Source of the DNA: Brachybacterium endophyticum
GTDB lineage: Bacteria; Actinomycetota; Actinomycetes; Actinomycetales; Dermabacteraceae
Direction: 5' to 3'
NCBI RefSeq assembly: GCF_003130585.1
Contig: NZ_QFKX01000005.1
Coordinates: forward strand, 124,001-188,000
DNA: 64,000 nt
Positions within the stretch are counted from its first letter, which is position 1, and every line of letters starts with the position of its first letter. A model generated the notes under the pieces. That model was not told where the DNA came from. It searched no databases and saw only the letters and a list, made by a program, of their open reading frames with translations. Of this stretch, positions 54,408 through 64,000 are shown one piece after another. Made by a program: the position numbers and the translations under genes.

Positions 54408-56891
54408 TCAGGCGGCCGTGAGCACCGCCGCGTCGGCGGCCTCCAGGGCGGCGGTGAGGACCTCACGGGAGGCGACCGACCCGAACACGGCGCCGTCGGG
54501 CTCGAGGTGCCGCGCCTGGGCGAGGCCGTCCACGAGCACCGCGTCGAAGCCCAGACGGTCCAGCAGATCGCCGACGGCCGCCGCCGTCGGTTCGTCGTCG
54601 CAGGCGACCGCGAGGGCGCGCCGGTCCTCGGCCCCGGCGGGCCGTGTGTGGTCCTCGAGGTCGTGGTAGCCGATGTGGTTCAGTGCCTTGGCGACCCGGC
54701 TGGAGCGCAGATGGGCTGCCACCAGCTCGCTGCTGGAGAGCTCCGCCCCGTAGCGCTCGCGCGCCGACTCGATCGCGGCGACGTCCTGCTCGCCCCAGGG
54801 GTTGGTGGCATCGATGACGACCGTGCCCTCGAACTCCGCCGGATCCAGGTCGAAGACCGCATGGAAGGGCATGGTCAGCACCACGATCTCGCCCGGGGTG
54901 GCAGCCGCGCTGCGGGCTGCTGCAGAGGGCGCCACGGCACCGGGGATGCGAGCACGCAGGGACCGCGGGTCACGCGAACTGTGCACGTGCACGTGCAGTC
55001 CGCTGCGCACCGCCTGCCGGGCGATCGCGGTGCCGATTTTGCCGGCCCCGACGATCTCGAGCTCCTGCGCAGGTCGGTCGGACTGCGCGGGGCCGGGGGA
55101 GACCCGGTTCTCCGCCGTGGCGAGCAGTCGGCGGGCGAGGGCGTCGTTGCGACGGAACACCGGCGCGTCCGTCCGCGGCCGGGCGAAGGCGCCGAGAGGG
55201 AACTCCGAGGTCGCCGGGCCGACGGCCCACAGGCCCGCGACCGGGGCGCCCTCGGCGTCGAGCACCCTGCCGTCGGCATCCGTGCGGAGGCGACCGGGCG
55301 CGTGCGGATCGGGCGCGGCGAAGCGCTCACCGAGGACGCGGAGGAACCGGTTCGCCGAGCCCTCGACGGTCGGGGAGGGCAGGAAGGCGTCGACGAGCGC
55401 TCGTGCCTCGACGCGGGCGCCGCCCGCTCCCTCGGCGCTGAAGCGTCCGGTGCTCTCGTCGGCCCGCACCTGCAGTCGCGGGCCCAGGAAGTGGACCAGT
55501 CCCGCCCGCTCCAGGGCGAGGATCTGCTGGAGGCGGTGGGGCGGGGGCCCCGAGCACACGAAGCTGAACAGTGAGTGCCACAGTCCGGGGTAGCTGCCGC
55601 GGGAGGCGGGGGAGAGCCGCTCGGCGGGAAGCTGTCGCGCGAGGCCGCCGGTGATGCGCAGCAGCACCTGGAACAGTGCACGGGCGCGCTGCGGGTCCTC
55701 GCCGGTGCGCTCCCTGAGGTCATCGGCGATGTGGGAGACGACCACGTCGCGGGTGCGCCGCAGCGCCTCCTCGCCGGAGCGCCGGCCCTCCGCCGAGAAG
55801 AGCCCGACGAGGGGATCGTCGAGCGCGGAGACCAGGTCCCAGCCGGAATCCGACGGCCCGCCGAGATCGAGGTCCGGGACGGCCTCGCGGATCTCGGCCG
55901 CGATCAGCGGCAGCACGGAGTTCTCGAAGTCCACCTCGCCGTGCTCGTCCTCCGCGGCGGTGAGCGCCTCGGGCGTGAGGTGCACGAGCTCGGACGGACC
56001 GGCCGGGACGTCCTCGCCGCGGACCTTCGACCGGAACGGGGTGCCCCGCCGCGAACCCAGCCAGAGCACGGGCTCCTGGCCTGACGGCTCGTACTCCAGG
56101 CGATCGGGATCCTCCGGCAGCGGGGCGGGGGAGTAGGTGCCGCCGCGTCCCTCGGTCAGCAGCGCGACCAGGTCCACGGCCCCCAGCCCCATGCCGCGCA
56201 GGATCACGTCCTCACCGGGCGCGAGCGCCGAGAGGTCGACCCCGTCGTGATGCGAGGGCGGGGAGTAGACATCCCCGTGCTGCGCGGCGAAGTCGGCCAG
56301 CTGCTGCTGGGCGGGCGTCGGCTCGGCGTCGGCATGGCCGACGGTCACCAGCAGCAGATCCGCGGGCAGCTCGGTGCCGTCGTCCAGGTCGACCTGCCAG
56401 CCCTGGCTGCGGGCCCGGAGGTCGACGGCCGTGCGGCGGTGGATGTGGACCTCGATGTCCTCGGGGAGGCCCGAGAGGACCCGACCGAAGACCCACTCGA
56501 GGTAGAGGGCCTGGACGCGGCGGCTGGGGAACGACTCGTCCGTGAGGGCGTGGATCTCGGCGAGGCGCTCGGTGCCGGCGGTGGGCGCCTCGATGTCCCC
56601 GTCGCGGATGGCCTTCGCCCACTCCGCGAGCGAGGGCCCGGGGCGGACGGGGCCGTCGATGCGCGAGGCCTCGTCGGTGAACATCGTCACGTCCTTGGCC
56701 CTCGAGTTCATCAGCAGGAGGGGGCTCTCGTGAGCGCTCCAGATGCGACCGGCACCCGGGGTGTGCGGGTCCACCAGGTCGATCCTCAAACGGTGTCCGG
56801 CCAGCTCCTCGGCGTTGGCGCCGAGGCGTTCCAGCAGGCCAGAGGGTCGCGGGCCCGCACCGATGATGACGATCCGTGCGCTGTTGCCCAT
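54408..56891 (-). CDS. FAD/NAD(P)-binding protein fused to an NADPH-dependent reductase domain
   Basis: An 827-residue two-part protein. Residues 1-620 form an FAD/NAD(P)-binding HI0933-like domain: VIIGAGPRPSGLLERL (about 6-21), LVDPHTPGAGRIWSAHESP, and a late HPF block RTDAPVFRRNDALARRLLAT (about 595). Residues 630-827 are a separate Rossmann domain of the F420/NADP oxidoreductase type: LEIVGAGKIGTAIARQAV, VVLTMPFHAVFDLDP, VVIDATNPWGEQDVAAIES, and VAKALNHIGYHDLEDHTRP. The start ATG 56891 follows gggagg. Divergent to an ABC transporter and two FMN-dependent monooxygenases, it may supply or handle reducing equivalents there; this role is inference. It is otherwise an unusual fusion. Confidence 0.82.
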   Translation of the reverse strand: MGNSARIVIIGAGPRPSGLLERLGANAEELAGHRLRIDLVDPHTPGAGRIWSAHESPLLLMNSRAKDVTMFTDEASRIDGPVRPGPSLAEWAKAIRDGDIEAPTAGTERLAEIHALTDESFPSRRVQALYLEWVFGRVLSGLPEDIEVHIHRRTAVDLRARSQGWQVDLDDGTELPADLLLVTVGHADAEPTPAQQQLADFAAQHGDVYSPPSHHDGVDLSALAPGEDVILRGMGLGAVDLVALLTEGRGGTYSPAPLPEDPDRLEYEPSGQEPVLWLGSRRGTPFRSKVRGEDVPAGPSELVHLTPEALTAAEDEHGEVDFENSVLPLIAAEIREAVPDLDLGGPSDSGWDLVSALDDPLVGLFSAEGRRSGEEALRRTRDVVVSHIADDLRERTGEDPQRARALFQVLLRITGGLARQLPAERLSPASRGSYPGLWHSLFSFVCSGPPPHRLQQILALERAGLVHFLGPRLQVRADESTGRFSAEGAGGARVEARALVDAFLPSPTVEGSANRFLRVLGERFAAPDPHAPGRLRTDADGRVLDAEGAPVAGLWAVGPATSEFPLGAFARPRTDAPVFRRNDALARRLLATAENRVSPGPAQSDRPAQELEIVGAGKIGTAIARQAVRSGLHVHVHSSRDPRSLRARIPGAVAPSAAARSAAATPGEIVVLTMPFHAVFDLDPAEFEGTVVIDATNPWGEQDVAAIESARERYGAELSSSELVAAHLRSSRVAKALNHIGYHDLEDHTRPAGAEDRRALAVACDDEPTAAAVGDLLDRLGFDAVLVDGLAQARHLEPDGAVFGSVASREVLTAALEAADAAVLTAA

Positions 56892-56983
56892 CGGGCCTCC
56901 CGTCTGTGTCGTGATGTGTCCGGAGCTGACGTCCTCGCTTGCCACAACGAAAGACTCGCTTATACGGTCCATAACTGCAACAG

Positions 56984-57011
56984 GGGTGTTACGTGCGTTC
57001 ACACAACACCC
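56984..57011. promoter_or_regulatory. Inverted repeat in the divergent promoter region
   Basis: gggtgtt (56984-56990) and aacaccc (57005-57011) are exact 7-base complements 14 bases apart, in the gap between the divergent fused FAD protein and ABC transporter genes. The gap is AT-richer and has tatacg (56962) and cataac (56970) as -10-like boxes. It is an operator candidate for an unidentified regulator. Confidence 0.4.
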
Positions 57012-57067
57012 TGCCTCGCGGACCCGTCAGCCGACCCGTCCGAGACCGTCCGATGGAAGGCGCACCC

Positions 57068-58095
57068 GTGACACTGACCGCACGCCAAGCGGCATCCCGC
57101 ACGCTCCGCTCGAGCGGCGCGGATGCCGACGCGAGTGCTCCGGACCGAGCCCCCGCTGCCTCCTCCCTCGACGCGCTCGGCGACGAGGGGATCGCGAGGC
57201 TGAGGATCGCGCCGGCCCATCGGCCCGTGCGCCGCATCGTGGTGGCCGTGCTGGGGGCACTCGTGCTCCTCGCCCTCGTGCTGATCGTGCTGAACCCGCG
57301 ATGGGAATGGAACGTGGTCGCCAGCTGGTTCCTCGCGCGCTCGATCATCCGCGGGCTGCTGGAGACCCTCAAGCTCACGGTGCTCGCAGGGGTCCTCGGC
57401 TTCGGGCTCGGTCTCGTGCTGGCGCTGATGAGGCTCTCCGGATCACGCCTCGCAGCGGGTCTGTCGTGGACGTTCTCCTGGATCTTCCGCTCCACGCCGC
57501 TGCTGGTGCAGATGCTGATCTGGTTCAACCTCGGGTACCTCTACGACAGGATCGTCATCGGCATCCCGATGACCGACCTGACCCTGTTCGACGAGCGCAC
57601 CAGCACGCTGATGACCCCGCTGATCGCCGCGGTGCTGGGTCTCGGGCTTCACCAGGCCGCCTACGCCTCCGAACTCATCCGCGGCGGCATCCTCTCCGTG
57701 GACGCCGGCCAGGTCGAGGCCGCGAGCGCCCTCGGCATCCCGGCCCGTCACCGACACCTGCGCATCGTGCTCCCGCAGGCGATGCGCGCCATCCTCCCCA
57801 CGGCATTCAACGAGGTGATCGGGCTCGTCAAGGGAACCGCGATCGTCTACGTCATCGCCCACGCCGAGCTGTTCTTCACCGTGCAGCTGATCTACGGGCG
57901 CACCCAGCAGGTGCTGCCGATGCTGATGGTCGCGACCCTCTGGTACATCGTCATCACCTCGCTGCTCTCGATCGCCCAGTACTACATCGAGCGACACTTC
58001 GCGAAGGGAGCCGTGCGCACGCTCCCGCCCACCCCGCTGCAGCGTCTGCGGGCGAACCTGGGCGCGAAGGGCCGCGACCGCACGGAGGTGCACGC

Positions 58096-58099
<4 letters not shown>
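57068..58099 (+). CDS. Polar amino acid ABC transporter permease (HisM/GlnP type)
   Basis: A 343-residue permease. About five core helices follow a cytoplasmic lead, and the HisM-type TM fold begins at RSIIRGLLETLKLTVLAGVLG (about 93). Diagnostic pieces are SRLAAGLSWTFSWIFRSTPL (about 130), AAYASELIRGGILSVDAGQVEAA (about 198), and the EAA-loop-like ALGIPARHRHLRIVLPQAMR (about 222). GTG 57068 preceded by ggaagg is preferred to an ATG 15 bases upstream (57053). The N-terminal 60 residues are unusual, long and polar. It starts the four-gene transport and oxidation operon; its stop overlaps the ATPase start (ATGA). Confidence 0.9.
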
Positions 58100-58992
<893 letters not shown>

Positions 58993-59082
58993 GCGTGCAC
59001 AGCCGGCACAGTGACCACGTCAGTCCCGCGCCTGCCCGATGACCACTGCGACCACGCTCGCCCCCACGCCCCAGGAGACCCG

Positions 59083-60129
59083 ATGACCCCAGCCCGCTCC
59101 GCCTCGCGCTCACCGCGCGGCCACCTGCAGCCACCCGGCCGCGTTCTCACGCGGCGAGGGATGCTCGCCGGCGCCGCATCGCTGCCCGCTCTCGCCGCCC
59201 TCGCGGCCTGCGCCGACCCCACCACCGTCAGCAGCGCCTCGGGGACCTCCGGTGTATCCGACAGCGGCGGCTCCTCGGACGGCGGCTCGAGCCCGATCGA
59301 CACCTCCGGCAAGCAGAAGCGGATCCGCACGAAGGTCGACGAGGAGCTCGCCAAGGCCGTTCCCGAGACCTTCCGCAAGGACGGGAAGCTGACGGTAGCG
59401 ACCACCGTGGTGGGCGGACCGCCCCTGTGCTTCATGGCCGACGACAACAAGACCCCGATCGGCTCCGAGCCCGACATCGCCCAGCTGGCCGCCGACAAGC
59501 TCGGCCTCGAGCTGGACCTGAAGATCACCAGCTGGGAGAACTGGCCGCTCAAGCTCAAGACCGGCGAGTTCGAGGTCGTACACTCCAACGTCGGCATCAA
59601 CGACGAGCGTCTGCACACCTTCGACTTCGCCTCCTACCGCCGTGCCTTCATGACCTTCCTGGTGAAGAAGGGCGCGAAGCTGGGCCTCGGGGAGCCCGAC
59701 TCGGTCAGCGGTCGCATCATCGCCGTGGGCAACGGCACCAACCAGGAAGCCCTGCTCATGCGCTGGAACGAGGATCTAAAGAAGGACGGCAAGGACCCCG
59801 CCGAGCTCAAGAACTTCTCGAGCGATGCCGATGTCCTCCTCGCCCTCGGATCCGGTAGGGTCGACGCCTACTTCGCCCCCTTCGAGACCATGAACTACGT
59901 CGCCTCCACCCGCGACGACGTCGAGACCCAGGGCAAGATCGACGAGCTCTCGCCCGGGAAGACGCTCGTCGCCGCCACCTTCAAACGCGGAACCGGCATC
60001 GCCGAGGTCTACGCCAAGGCGCTCCAGGCCACCATCGACGAGGGCACCTACGCCAAGGTCCTCGACCGTTGGGGACTGGGCTCGGAAGCCGTGAAGACCA
60101 GCCGCGCACACACCAAGGAGAACCCGTGA
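59083..60129 (+). CDS. Extracellular amino acid-binding lipoprotein of the ABC transporter
   Basis: A 348-residue solute-binding lipoprotein. The signal has a twin-arginine motif (LTRRGMLAGAASLPALAAL, about 19-37) and lipobox ALAAC at 36-40, so a Tat-exported lipoprotein is likely. The bacterial SBP_bac_3 fold begins near GKLTVATTVVGGPPLCFMAD (about 100) and includes GSEPDIAQLAADKLGLELDL and VHSNVGINDERLHTFDF. ATG 59083 follows aggagac. Its stop overlaps the next start by one base (TGATG). The likely ligand is a polar amino acid, possibly a sulfur-containing one judging by the LLM monooxygenases below. Confidence 0.9.
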   Translation: MTPARSASRSPRGHLQPPGRVLTRRGMLAGAASLPALAALAACADPTTVSSASGTSGVSDSGGSSDGGSSPIDTSGKQKRIRTKVDEELAKAVPETFRKDGKLTVATTVVGGPPLCFMADDNKTPIGSEPDIAQLAADKLGLELDLKITSWENWPLKLKTGEFEVVHSNVGINDERLHTFDFASYRRAFMTFLVKKGAKLGLGEPDSVSGRIIAVGNGTNQEALLMRWNEDLKKDGKDPAELKNFSSDADVLLALGSGRVDAYFAPFETMNYVASTRDDVETQGKIDELSPGKTLVAATFKRGTGIAEVYAKALQATIDEGTYAKVLDRWGLGSEAVKTSRAHTKENP

Positions 60130-61112
60130 TGAGCACACCGCCCGTCCTGACACTGGATCTGCCCTCCGCCCCATCCGCGCTGCCGACACTGCGTGAGCTG
60201 GCGCCGGCGCTGGACGCCGCGGGCCTCGGCGGCCTCAGCGTCAGCGGCGACGCCGAGGCCGGCGACCTCCACCCGATCCACGTGGCCTCGCATCTCGCCC
60301 CATTGACCCGGGCGCTCGCGGTCCTGGTACGCACCGACGCGATCGACGTCGAGCCCTTCCACCTGGCCACGCAGCTGATGAGCCTGGACCACATCAGCCA
60401 CGGCCGCGCCGGGTGGCTCGTCGAAGCACGCTCCGACGACGCCGCCGCCCAGGCCGTCGGCCGCGAGGCGCTCGACGACGCGGCGCGGGAGCAGGAGGCG
60501 GCCGACGTCCTCGCCGCCTCCCGCCTGCTCTGGGACTCCTGGACGGACGACGCGGTCGTGCGCGACATCAGCACCGGCGTGTTCGTCGACGCCGCGCGCC
60601 TGCAGTACGCCGACTTCGAAGGCCAGAGCTTCTCGGTCAAGGGGCCCTCGATCACCCCGCGTTCCCCGCAGGGACAGCTCCCCGTCCTGGTCGCGGACGC
60701 CGACCGGCAGAGCGTCGGAGCCGCCGTCGCGGAGCAGGGCGCCGACGGGCGTGCGATCGACGTGCGCGTCGACGTCGAGGCGACCGCCCAGGACATCGCC
60801 GGGGCCGTGCGTGAAGCGCTCGGCGCTGCGACGGCCCAGCAGGCCGACGCTCCGGGGCGAACGCCCCGGGTGGTCCGTCTGATCGGCCTCGTCGAGGCCG
60901 GCGCCGAGGCCGAGACCGCTGCTCCGGCAGCTCTGGCCGCTCGGCTCGCCGACGCCGCCGCCCAGCTGCGGGCCGATGACCTCATCGCCCCCGCGCCCGC
61001 GTCCGGCGCGTCCCTGCGCGACCAGCTGGGTCTACCCCGCCCCGAGGTCACCATCGATCCCGCGCGCCGCTCCGACCGCGCCCGCACCAGCCCCGAGGAG
61101 ACCGCCGCATGA
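60129..61112 (+). CDS. LLM-class flavin-dependent monooxygenase, shorter form
   Basis: A 327-residue luciferase-like monooxygenase fold with FMN and O2 use expected. The family pieces visible are ATQLMSLDHISHGRAGWLVEA (about 81-101), EQEAADVLAASRLLWDSWTD (about 122), and FSVKGPSITPRSPQGQLPVL (about 166). The C-terminal half is Ala-rich and poorly conserved, and I see no clear match for all catalytic residues of NtaA/DszA. It overlaps the SBP stop by one base and the next gene by 4, so it is translated with them. It may be a partner of the larger monooxygenase that follows. Confidence 0.78.
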   Translation: MSTPPVLTLDLPSAPSALPTLRELAPALDAAGLGGLSVSGDAEAGDLHPIHVASHLAPLTRALAVLVRTDAIDVEPFHLATQLMSLDHISHGRAGWLVEARSDDAAAQAVGREALDDAAREQEAADVLAASRLLWDSWTDDAVVRDISTGVFVDAARLQYADFEGQSFSVKGPSITPRSPQGQLPVLVADADRQSVGAAVAEQGADGRAIDVRVDVEATAQDIAGAVREALGAATAQQADAPGRTPRVVRLIGLVEAGAEAETAAPAALAARLADAAAQLRADDLIAPAPASGASLRDQLGLPRPEVTIDPARRSDRARTSPEETAA

Positions 61113-62464
61113 GCAGCACCGTCACCGAGAACCCCACCACCGGGCCGTCGGCCGAGGAGTCGGCGCACCCGATCCACCCCTCCCACACCCCGAGCGGCAC
61201 GATCCGCCTCGGCGTGTTCTACCAGGGGGTCAACTCCACGACCGTGTGGAAGGCGCCCGAGAGCGGCGACCAGGTCGCCTGGGAATCCTTCGAGCGCCTC
61301 ATCACCACCGCCGAGCGCGGGCTGTTCTCCGCGTTCTTCCTCGGCGAGGGCCTGCGCCTGCGCGAGCACCGCGGCGTCCCGCTCGAGTTCGACGTGGCTG
61401 GACGCCCGGACGCGCAGACCCTGCTGGCCGCGCTCGCCTCGATCACCGAGAACATCGGTCTGGTCGCCACGCAGAACACCACGTACAACGACCCGGTCGA
61501 TCTCGCACGGCGCTTCCAGAGCCTCGACCTGCTGAGCGACGGCCGCGCGGCCTGGAACATCGTCACCACCGACAACGCGTGGACCGGTGAGAACTTCCGC
61601 CGCGGCGGCTACATCGACCACTCCGAGCGCTACGTGCACGCCGAGGCCTTCGTCGACGTGGCGAAGAAGATCTGGCGCGGCGAGGACGTCGACCACGCGG
61701 GCAACCACTACCACGTGCGCGCGGGCGGCAAGCTGCCGCGCTCCCGCCAGGGCGAGCCGGTCCTCTTCCAGGCCGGCATCTCCCCGGAGGGCCGGGACTT
61801 CGCGGCCCGCACGGCCGACGTCATCTTCTCGCCCTTCGGCGACCTCGAGCGCGCGATCGACTTCCGCCACGACATCGTCGAGCGCACGCTGGCCGCCGGC
61901 CGCTCCGCCGACGAGGTCCGGATCTACCCGGGCGCCGAGTTCGCCCTCGCCCCGACCGAGGCGGAGGCCCAGGACAAGCTGCACTGGCTGCGGGAGAACC
62001 AGGTCGGCCCGGAGCAGGCGATCGCCCTGCTCGAGCAGTACTGGGGGAGGGATCTCTCGGAGTTCGACCCCGACGGGCCGCTGCCGGACGTCAAGCCCGA
62101 GGTCTCCGAATCCGGTGTCACACGAGGCGCCGGTTTCCAGTTCAAGAAGGCCGAGGAGCTCACGCGCGAGTGGCGCGAGGAGGCGGCCGAGAAGGGGCTG
62201 TCGATCCTCGAGTTCGCCCGCTCGCGTCAGGGCTCCCGCGGCAGCACCTTCGCCGGTTCCTACGACGGCGTCGCCGACCGCCTCGCCGAGTACGCCCGGT
62301 ACGGCGCGGTCGACGGGCTGAACATCACGCCGTGGCTGGTGCCCGGCGGACTCGACGACATCGTCGACGAGCTGGTCCCGCGCCTCCAGGAGCGCGGCGT
62401 CTACCCGACCGAGTACACCGGGTCGACGCTGCGGGAGAACCTCGGGCTGCCGCCGCTCGACTGA
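61109..62464 (+). CDS. NtaA/SnaA/DszA-family FMN-dependent monooxygenase
   Basis: A 451-residue LLM-class monooxygenase of the nitrilotriacetate/dibenzothiophene-sulfone type. IRLGVFYQGVNSTTVWKAPE (about 32-51), FSAFFLGEGLRLREHRGVPL (about 72), LVATQNTTYNDPVDLARRFQ (about 118), and AAWNIVTTDNAWTGENFRRG (about 150) match the family; FSPFGDLERAIDFRHDIVER is near residue 240. It needs FMNH2 from a reductase not obviously in the operon. ATG 61109 overlaps the previous stop (ATGA). With the polar amino acid transporter, it should break down an imported sulfur- or nitrogen-substituted small molecule. Compare the cysteine-derivative operon of Bacillus (ytmO/ytnJ). Confidence 0.9.
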   Translation: MSSTVTENPTTGPSAEESAHPIHPSHTPSGTIRLGVFYQGVNSTTVWKAPESGDQVAWESFERLITTAERGLFSAFFLGEGLRLREHRGVPLEFDVAGRPDAQTLLAALASITENIGLVATQNTTYNDPVDLARRFQSLDLLSDGRAAWNIVTTDNAWTGENFRRGGYIDHSERYVHAEAFVDVAKKIWRGEDVDHAGNHYHVRAGGKLPRSRQGEPVLFQAGISPEGRDFAARTADVIFSPFGDLERAIDFRHDIVERTLAAGRSADEVRIYPGAEFALAPTEAEAQDKLHWLRENQVGPEQAIALLEQYWGRDLSEFDPDGPLPDVKPEVSESGVTRGAGFQFKKAEELTREWREEAAEKGLSILEFARSRQGSRGSTFAGSYDGVADRLAEYARYGAVDGLNITPWLVPGGLDDIVDELVPRLQERGVYPTEYTGSTLRENLGLPPLD

Positions 62465-62522
62465 GGGGTTGGTCGGGCCCGGAAACAGGGGTGGGCCCGG
62501 GTTGGGGCCGGGACAGGGCTGG

Positions 62523-62570
62523 CCTGGGCCGGAGCCGGCCTGAGCCGGGGCCGGCCTGAGCCGGGGCCGG
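62523..62570 (+). repeat. Three 16-bp tandem repeats
   Basis: cctgagccggggccgg occurs twice exactly (62539-62554 and 62555-62570) and once with two changes (62523-62538). The rest of 62465-62640 is similar GC-rich low-complexity sequence between convergent genes. It could be slippage-prone. Confidence 0.6.
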
Positions 62571-62655
62571 CTGGTCCCTCCGAAGCCCTGGTGACCTCAT
62601 GACCCGGTGGGGGAGACCAGCAAGCCCGGGGTCCCCGCTTCCCGGCCGCGTTCCC

Positions 62656-63357
62656 TCACGCTCGGGTGAGCCGCACCGCCCGCCACCCGAACTCCTCGGC
62701 CGCGCGCACGTGGTTCGCGCTGTCGTCGAGGAAGGCGACGGCTCGGCGCGGGATGGTGCGCCCGAGCACCTGCTGGATGCGTCGGTGCCCGGCCTCGAAA
62801 GCTTCCTGATCGGGCTTGATCGCGCCGAGCTCGGCCGAGTTCAGCACGTGGTCGCCCTGCACGTCGAGCAGCTCGCGCAGTCCCGCATCCCGTCCAGCGG
62901 TCGGACCCGCGGTGGGTTGCTGCTGCTCGGACGCCCGCAGCTCTGCGATCTCCTGCCGCACGCGGTCGGTCCCGTTGGTGAAGACGAAGACGTCTACGTC
63001 GCGCGACTGTGCGTCGACGAGGGCAGCGAGGACGTCGGGGTCCAGGTGACCTCTCTCCGCGGCCCAGGTGGAGACGGCGTGATGTGCTGCCTCGGGTTCT
63101 GCACCCCGGCGGATCAGCTCGGCGACGTTCGACTCGCGCCACTGCGCGTGGGTGGTGCGGCCACGCGTGACGTCCTCCAGGAGGGGATTGCGCAGGATCG
63201 CCTCGAACACGGCCCCCGACCCGAGACCCAGCTCGGTGCCAAGCCGATCCCACAGCGCGGAGTCGAAGACACGGAGCACACCGTCGAGATCGCTGACGGC
63301 GACCTCGAGGTCGGGGTCGGCGAGGAGCACGCGGAAGTCGTCGAGACCGTCGGGCAT
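62656..63357 (-). CDS. HAD-superfamily hydrolase
   Basis: A 233-residue phosphatase-like HAD protein. Motif I is VSDLDGVLRVFD (about 21-32, nucleophile Asp), motif II is VFVFTNGTD (about 125), and the late acidic motif is AVAFLDDSANHVRAAEEFGW (about 208). The substrate is unknown; the fold is of the beta-phosphoglucomutase/epoxide-hydrolase type. ATG 63357 lies 7 bases after tatcct, a possible -10 on the minus strand, so the mRNA may be leaderless; a longer start at 63426 would add poorly conserved residues. It is divergent from nothing close and convergent with the LLM gene. Confidence 0.87.
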   Translation of the reverse strand: MPDGLDDFRVLLADPDLEVAVSDLDGVLRVFDSALWDRLGTELGLGSGAVFEAILRNPLLEDVTRGRTTHAQWRESNVAELIRRGAEPEAAHHAVSTWAAERGHLDPDVLAALVDAQSRDVDVFVFTNGTDRVRQEIAELRASEQQQPTAGPTAGRDAGLRELLDVQGDHVLNSAELGAIKPDQEAFEAGHRRIQQVLGRTIPRRAVAFLDDSANHVRAAEEFGWRAVRLTRA

Positions 63358-63493
63358 CTGCACAGGATAGGGCGTCGCCTCGACCGATCCGCCCGCGAAG
63401 GAAGCCGAGGGGGCCGGCGGCAGCACCTGCCCGGACGACCCGCGGGACGCACGGGACGCCCCCGAATCGACGGGACGACCCCGGACGCACGGA

Positions 63494-63518
63494 AGCCCCC
63501 ACCGTGATGGTGAGGGCT
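63494..63518 (-). terminator. Probable terminator of rpmB
   Basis: On the minus strand agccctcacc and ggtgggggct pair (63518-63509 with 63503-63494, one mismatch) about 50 bases after the rpmB stop. A cytosine-rich tail follows, not a T-run. Confidence 0.5.
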
Positions 63519-63570
63519 CCGAGGTGAATCCCGAGGGGTCACGCGGCCACGCGGGCCGGGCGGGTCCTGC

Positions 63571-63768
63571 TCAGGCGCCGACCTTCTGCACCTTGCCGGC
63601 CTTGAGGCAGGAGGTGCAGACGTTCATGCGCGTGGGGGTGCCGTTGATCACGGTGCGCACGGTCTGGATGTTCGGGTTCCAGCGGCGCGAGGTGCGGCGG
63701 TGCGAGTGGGACACGCTCTTGCCGAAGCTCGGGCTCTTGGCGCAGATGTCACACGTGGAAGCAGCCAC
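63571..63768 (-). CDS. rpmB: 50S ribosomal protein L28
   Basis: A 65-residue ribosomal protein bL28. It is the zinc-ligand form, with the two cysteine pairs CDICAK (residues 6-11) and CTSCLKAG (about 51-58). [20 protein letters not shown] (about 18-37) is the usual RNA-binding segment. The expected start is ATG 63768. The C+ (zinc) type is often repressed or replaced by a C- paralogue when zinc is low; no such copy is in this window. Upstream, 63769-64000 carries no gene that I can support. Confidence 0.95.
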   Translation of the reverse strand: MAASTCDICAKSPSFGKSVSHSHRRTSRRWNPNIQTVRTVINGTPTRMNVCTSCLKAGKVQKVGA

Positions 63769-64000
63769 TGTCGTCTCCTGAAGTCGAATCGTTGCGGGTG
63801 CCTCACCCGACGGACGCGTCCCGGCCGACGCTCGATCGTCGGAGGTCCCGCATACCGTGGTCGACCACAGGGCATGCGGTCGCGCAAGGCAACTCCGACA
63901 GCATAGCCCACGGGTGTGGTCGGTCGGAACCGGGCAGAGGCTCGTGCGCTGTGGATTCAGACACAGCCGCCCTGGTAGGTGGCACCATTGTCTCGCAGCC
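63769..64000. other. Upstream region of rpmB and window edge
   Basis: No gene can be supported. It must contain the rpmB promoter on the minus strand and, to the right, probably the start of a divergent gene cut by the window edge. Confidence 0.4.

Noticed and set aside
56980..57012. Crp site in the divergent transporter promoter
   Set aside because: tgtgaacgcacgtaaca has a 7-base spacer and only partial half-sites.

Overview
The window is about 64 kb of very GC-rich (roughly 70%) actinobacterial chromosome. Gene content, leaderless-type starts, APS-reductase sulfur assimilation, a GatB-type amidotransferase, a desferrioxamine-type siderophore locus and the murA-gpsA-ddl-thiL order fit a member of the Micrococcales; Brachybacterium or another Dermabacteraceae is my best guess, made from recollection of such genomes and not tested. 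No phage, insertion sequence or CRISPR array was seen, and most of the window is ordinary housekeeping DNA.

Layout. 3-592: tail of gatB and its terminator. 905-6338: an iron-box-controlled siderophore operon (desA, desB and a fused desC-desD). 6354-10051: an XRE/MmyB regulator divergent from ilvD, then a TauE-type permease. 10109-13253: sulfate assimilation on the minus strand (cysH, cysD, cysN, translationally coupled). 13516-21404: a branched-chain amino acid block (ilvL leader and attenuator, ilvB, ilvN, ilvC, serA, leuB, ilvE). 21436-31245: a more variable region with a TetR regulator and its two operators facing a broken FAD monooxygenase, a four-gene minus-strand operon (CPBP protease, HTH protein, acetyltransferase, P-loop kinase), a DUF1264 gene between two short direct repeats, a methyltransferase, an ECF42-type sigma factor with its YCII/DGPF partner, an ACT-domain protein and a MobA-like protein. 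31333-36544: a DUF3516 RNA helicase, a small CxxC protein, a secreted V8-type protease and a conserved protein. 36680-39759: an FAH-family enzyme, gltX, tRNA-Gln and two tRNA-Glu. 39882-40119: two 54-nt palindromes. 40204-50082: IclR regulator, leuC, leuD, murA, an unknown gene, gpsA, ddl, a DUF3515 lipoprotein, thiL and a second iron-box gene (siderophore-interacting protein). 50113-54317: kup, a zinc alcohol dehydrogenase and peptidase E. 54408-62464: a divergent cluster that looks like uptake and oxidative breakdown of a sulfur- or nitrogen-containing small molecule (two-part FAD/NADPH protein, polar amino acid ABC transporter, two flavin-dependent LLM monooxygenases). 62656-63768: a HAD hydrolase and rpmB.

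How it works together. ilvB, ilvN, ilvC, ilvD, ilvE, leuB, leuC and leuD, all in this window, cover valine/isoleucine synthesis and three steps of leucine synthesis. The two iron boxes link siderophore synthesis (1-6 kb) with iron release from the siderophore (49 kb). CysH/D/N plus serA supply sulfide and serine for cysteine. The most interesting non-textbook signals are the covarying 54-nt palindrome pair, the leaderless ilv leader peptide with attenuator, the ECF42 promoter, the twin TetR operators beside a gene with two in-frame amber codons, and the FAD-Rossmann fusion in the monooxygenase cluster.
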